Source: JBJXHG01 sp046160865 (GTDB lineage Bacteria; Planctomycetota; UBA1135; GCA-002686595). From it: a DNA stretch of 21,391 nucleotides. The stretch is taken from NCBI GenBank assembly GCA_046160865.1, contig JBJXHG010000033.1, positions 1 through 21,391 on the forward strand. The letters are read 5' to 3'. A program made the position numbers and the translations under genes. The notes beneath the pieces are model-generated. The model saw nothing but the letters and a program-made list of their open reading frames with translations, searched no databases and was not told where the DNA came from. Below are positions 21,370 through 21,391 of this stretch, one piece after another (within the stretch, counting starts at the first letter, position 1; each line of letters opens with the position of its first letter).

Positions 21370-21391
21370 CGCGAGCGCTTTGCGCTCGCGC
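21369..21391 (+). terminator. Perfect terminator-like hairpin at the window edge
   Basis: GCGCGAGCGC (21369-21378), loop TTT, GCGCTCGCGC (21382-21391): a perfect 10-bp stem beginning at the last base of the TAG of the 69-aa gene. Any T-tract would lie outside the window. It marks the likely end of the SH3/Cys-protein operon. Confidence 0.65.

Noticed and set aside
1..21391. tRNA genes, CRISPR arrays, transposase genes, defence systems
   Set aside because: I looked for these on both strands and saw no cloverleaf with a conserved T-arm, no repeat-spacer pattern, no transposase catalytic motifs and no defence-type gene set.

Overview
The window is high-GC bacterial chromosome, most probably from a member of the Planctomycetota. 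The main reason is a multigene family of secreted proteins with a Cys-rich C-terminal module (CFGDGS...CPC...GCANSF, then GDGVRC and a final Y(R)D...C strand). I associate this module with large families of hypothetical proteins in that phylum. The housekeeping genes (gatCAB, panD, comF-type, larC) fit any bacterium with tRNA-dependent Gln/Asn formation. Phylum assignment is an inference; no rRNA gene or other strong marker is present.

Layout. 1-323 (+) is the 3' end of a gene of the secreted family. A minus-strand block follows: two tandem paralogous seven-repeat proteins (7653-5932 and 5927-4218, 4 nt apart), then gatC-gatA-gatB (4149-822; gatC/gatA overlap by ATGA), then a small two-helix membrane protein (800-453). 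Plus-strand genes run from 7867 to 13896: a three-helix membrane protein, a 165-bp inverted-repeat element, a ComF-family phosphoribosyltransferase, larC, a small lipoprotein, and a 754-aa secreted protein made of 14 repeats. A convergent gap with two terminator-like hairpins separates this from a second minus-strand block (19407-13972): PLP aminotransferase, panD, GT4 glycosyltransferase, and a membrane-anchored multi-domain protein of the carboxypeptidase-regulatory-like type. Divergently, 19916-21369 (+) holds a secreted bacterial-SH3 protein and a 69-aa Cys-rich protein, ending in a perfect hairpin at the window edge.

The most interesting material is the repeat-protein family. Both intact short paralogs have 7 copies of a repeat of about 50 aa (xxALxxFDDGSGxxLYAGGxF...IAxWxGxxWSxLG), and the long one has exactly 14. 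In all three the mature N-terminus begins with a Cys followed by a lone Trp strand (QCIEW, QCIDW, QCLTW), while the last repeat lacks its Trp strand and ends in a Cys (AAWKHC, AAWRRC, FHDC). This predicts seven-bladed propellers (one, or two in series) closed by an N-terminal strand and pinned by an N-to-C disulfide. The 754-aa protein has only these two cysteines after signal cleavage.

Two non-coding inverted-repeat elements of MITE type are also visible. One (17629-17793) lies exactly between panD and the glycosyltransferase gene and is flanked by CTAG on both sides, as expected of an IS630-type insertion into CTAG with TA duplication; the CTAG contains panD's own stop codon. A degraded copy of its end lies at 19791-19819. 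I see no complete defence, secretion or biosynthetic system, no CRISPR array, no tRNA and no transposase gene.
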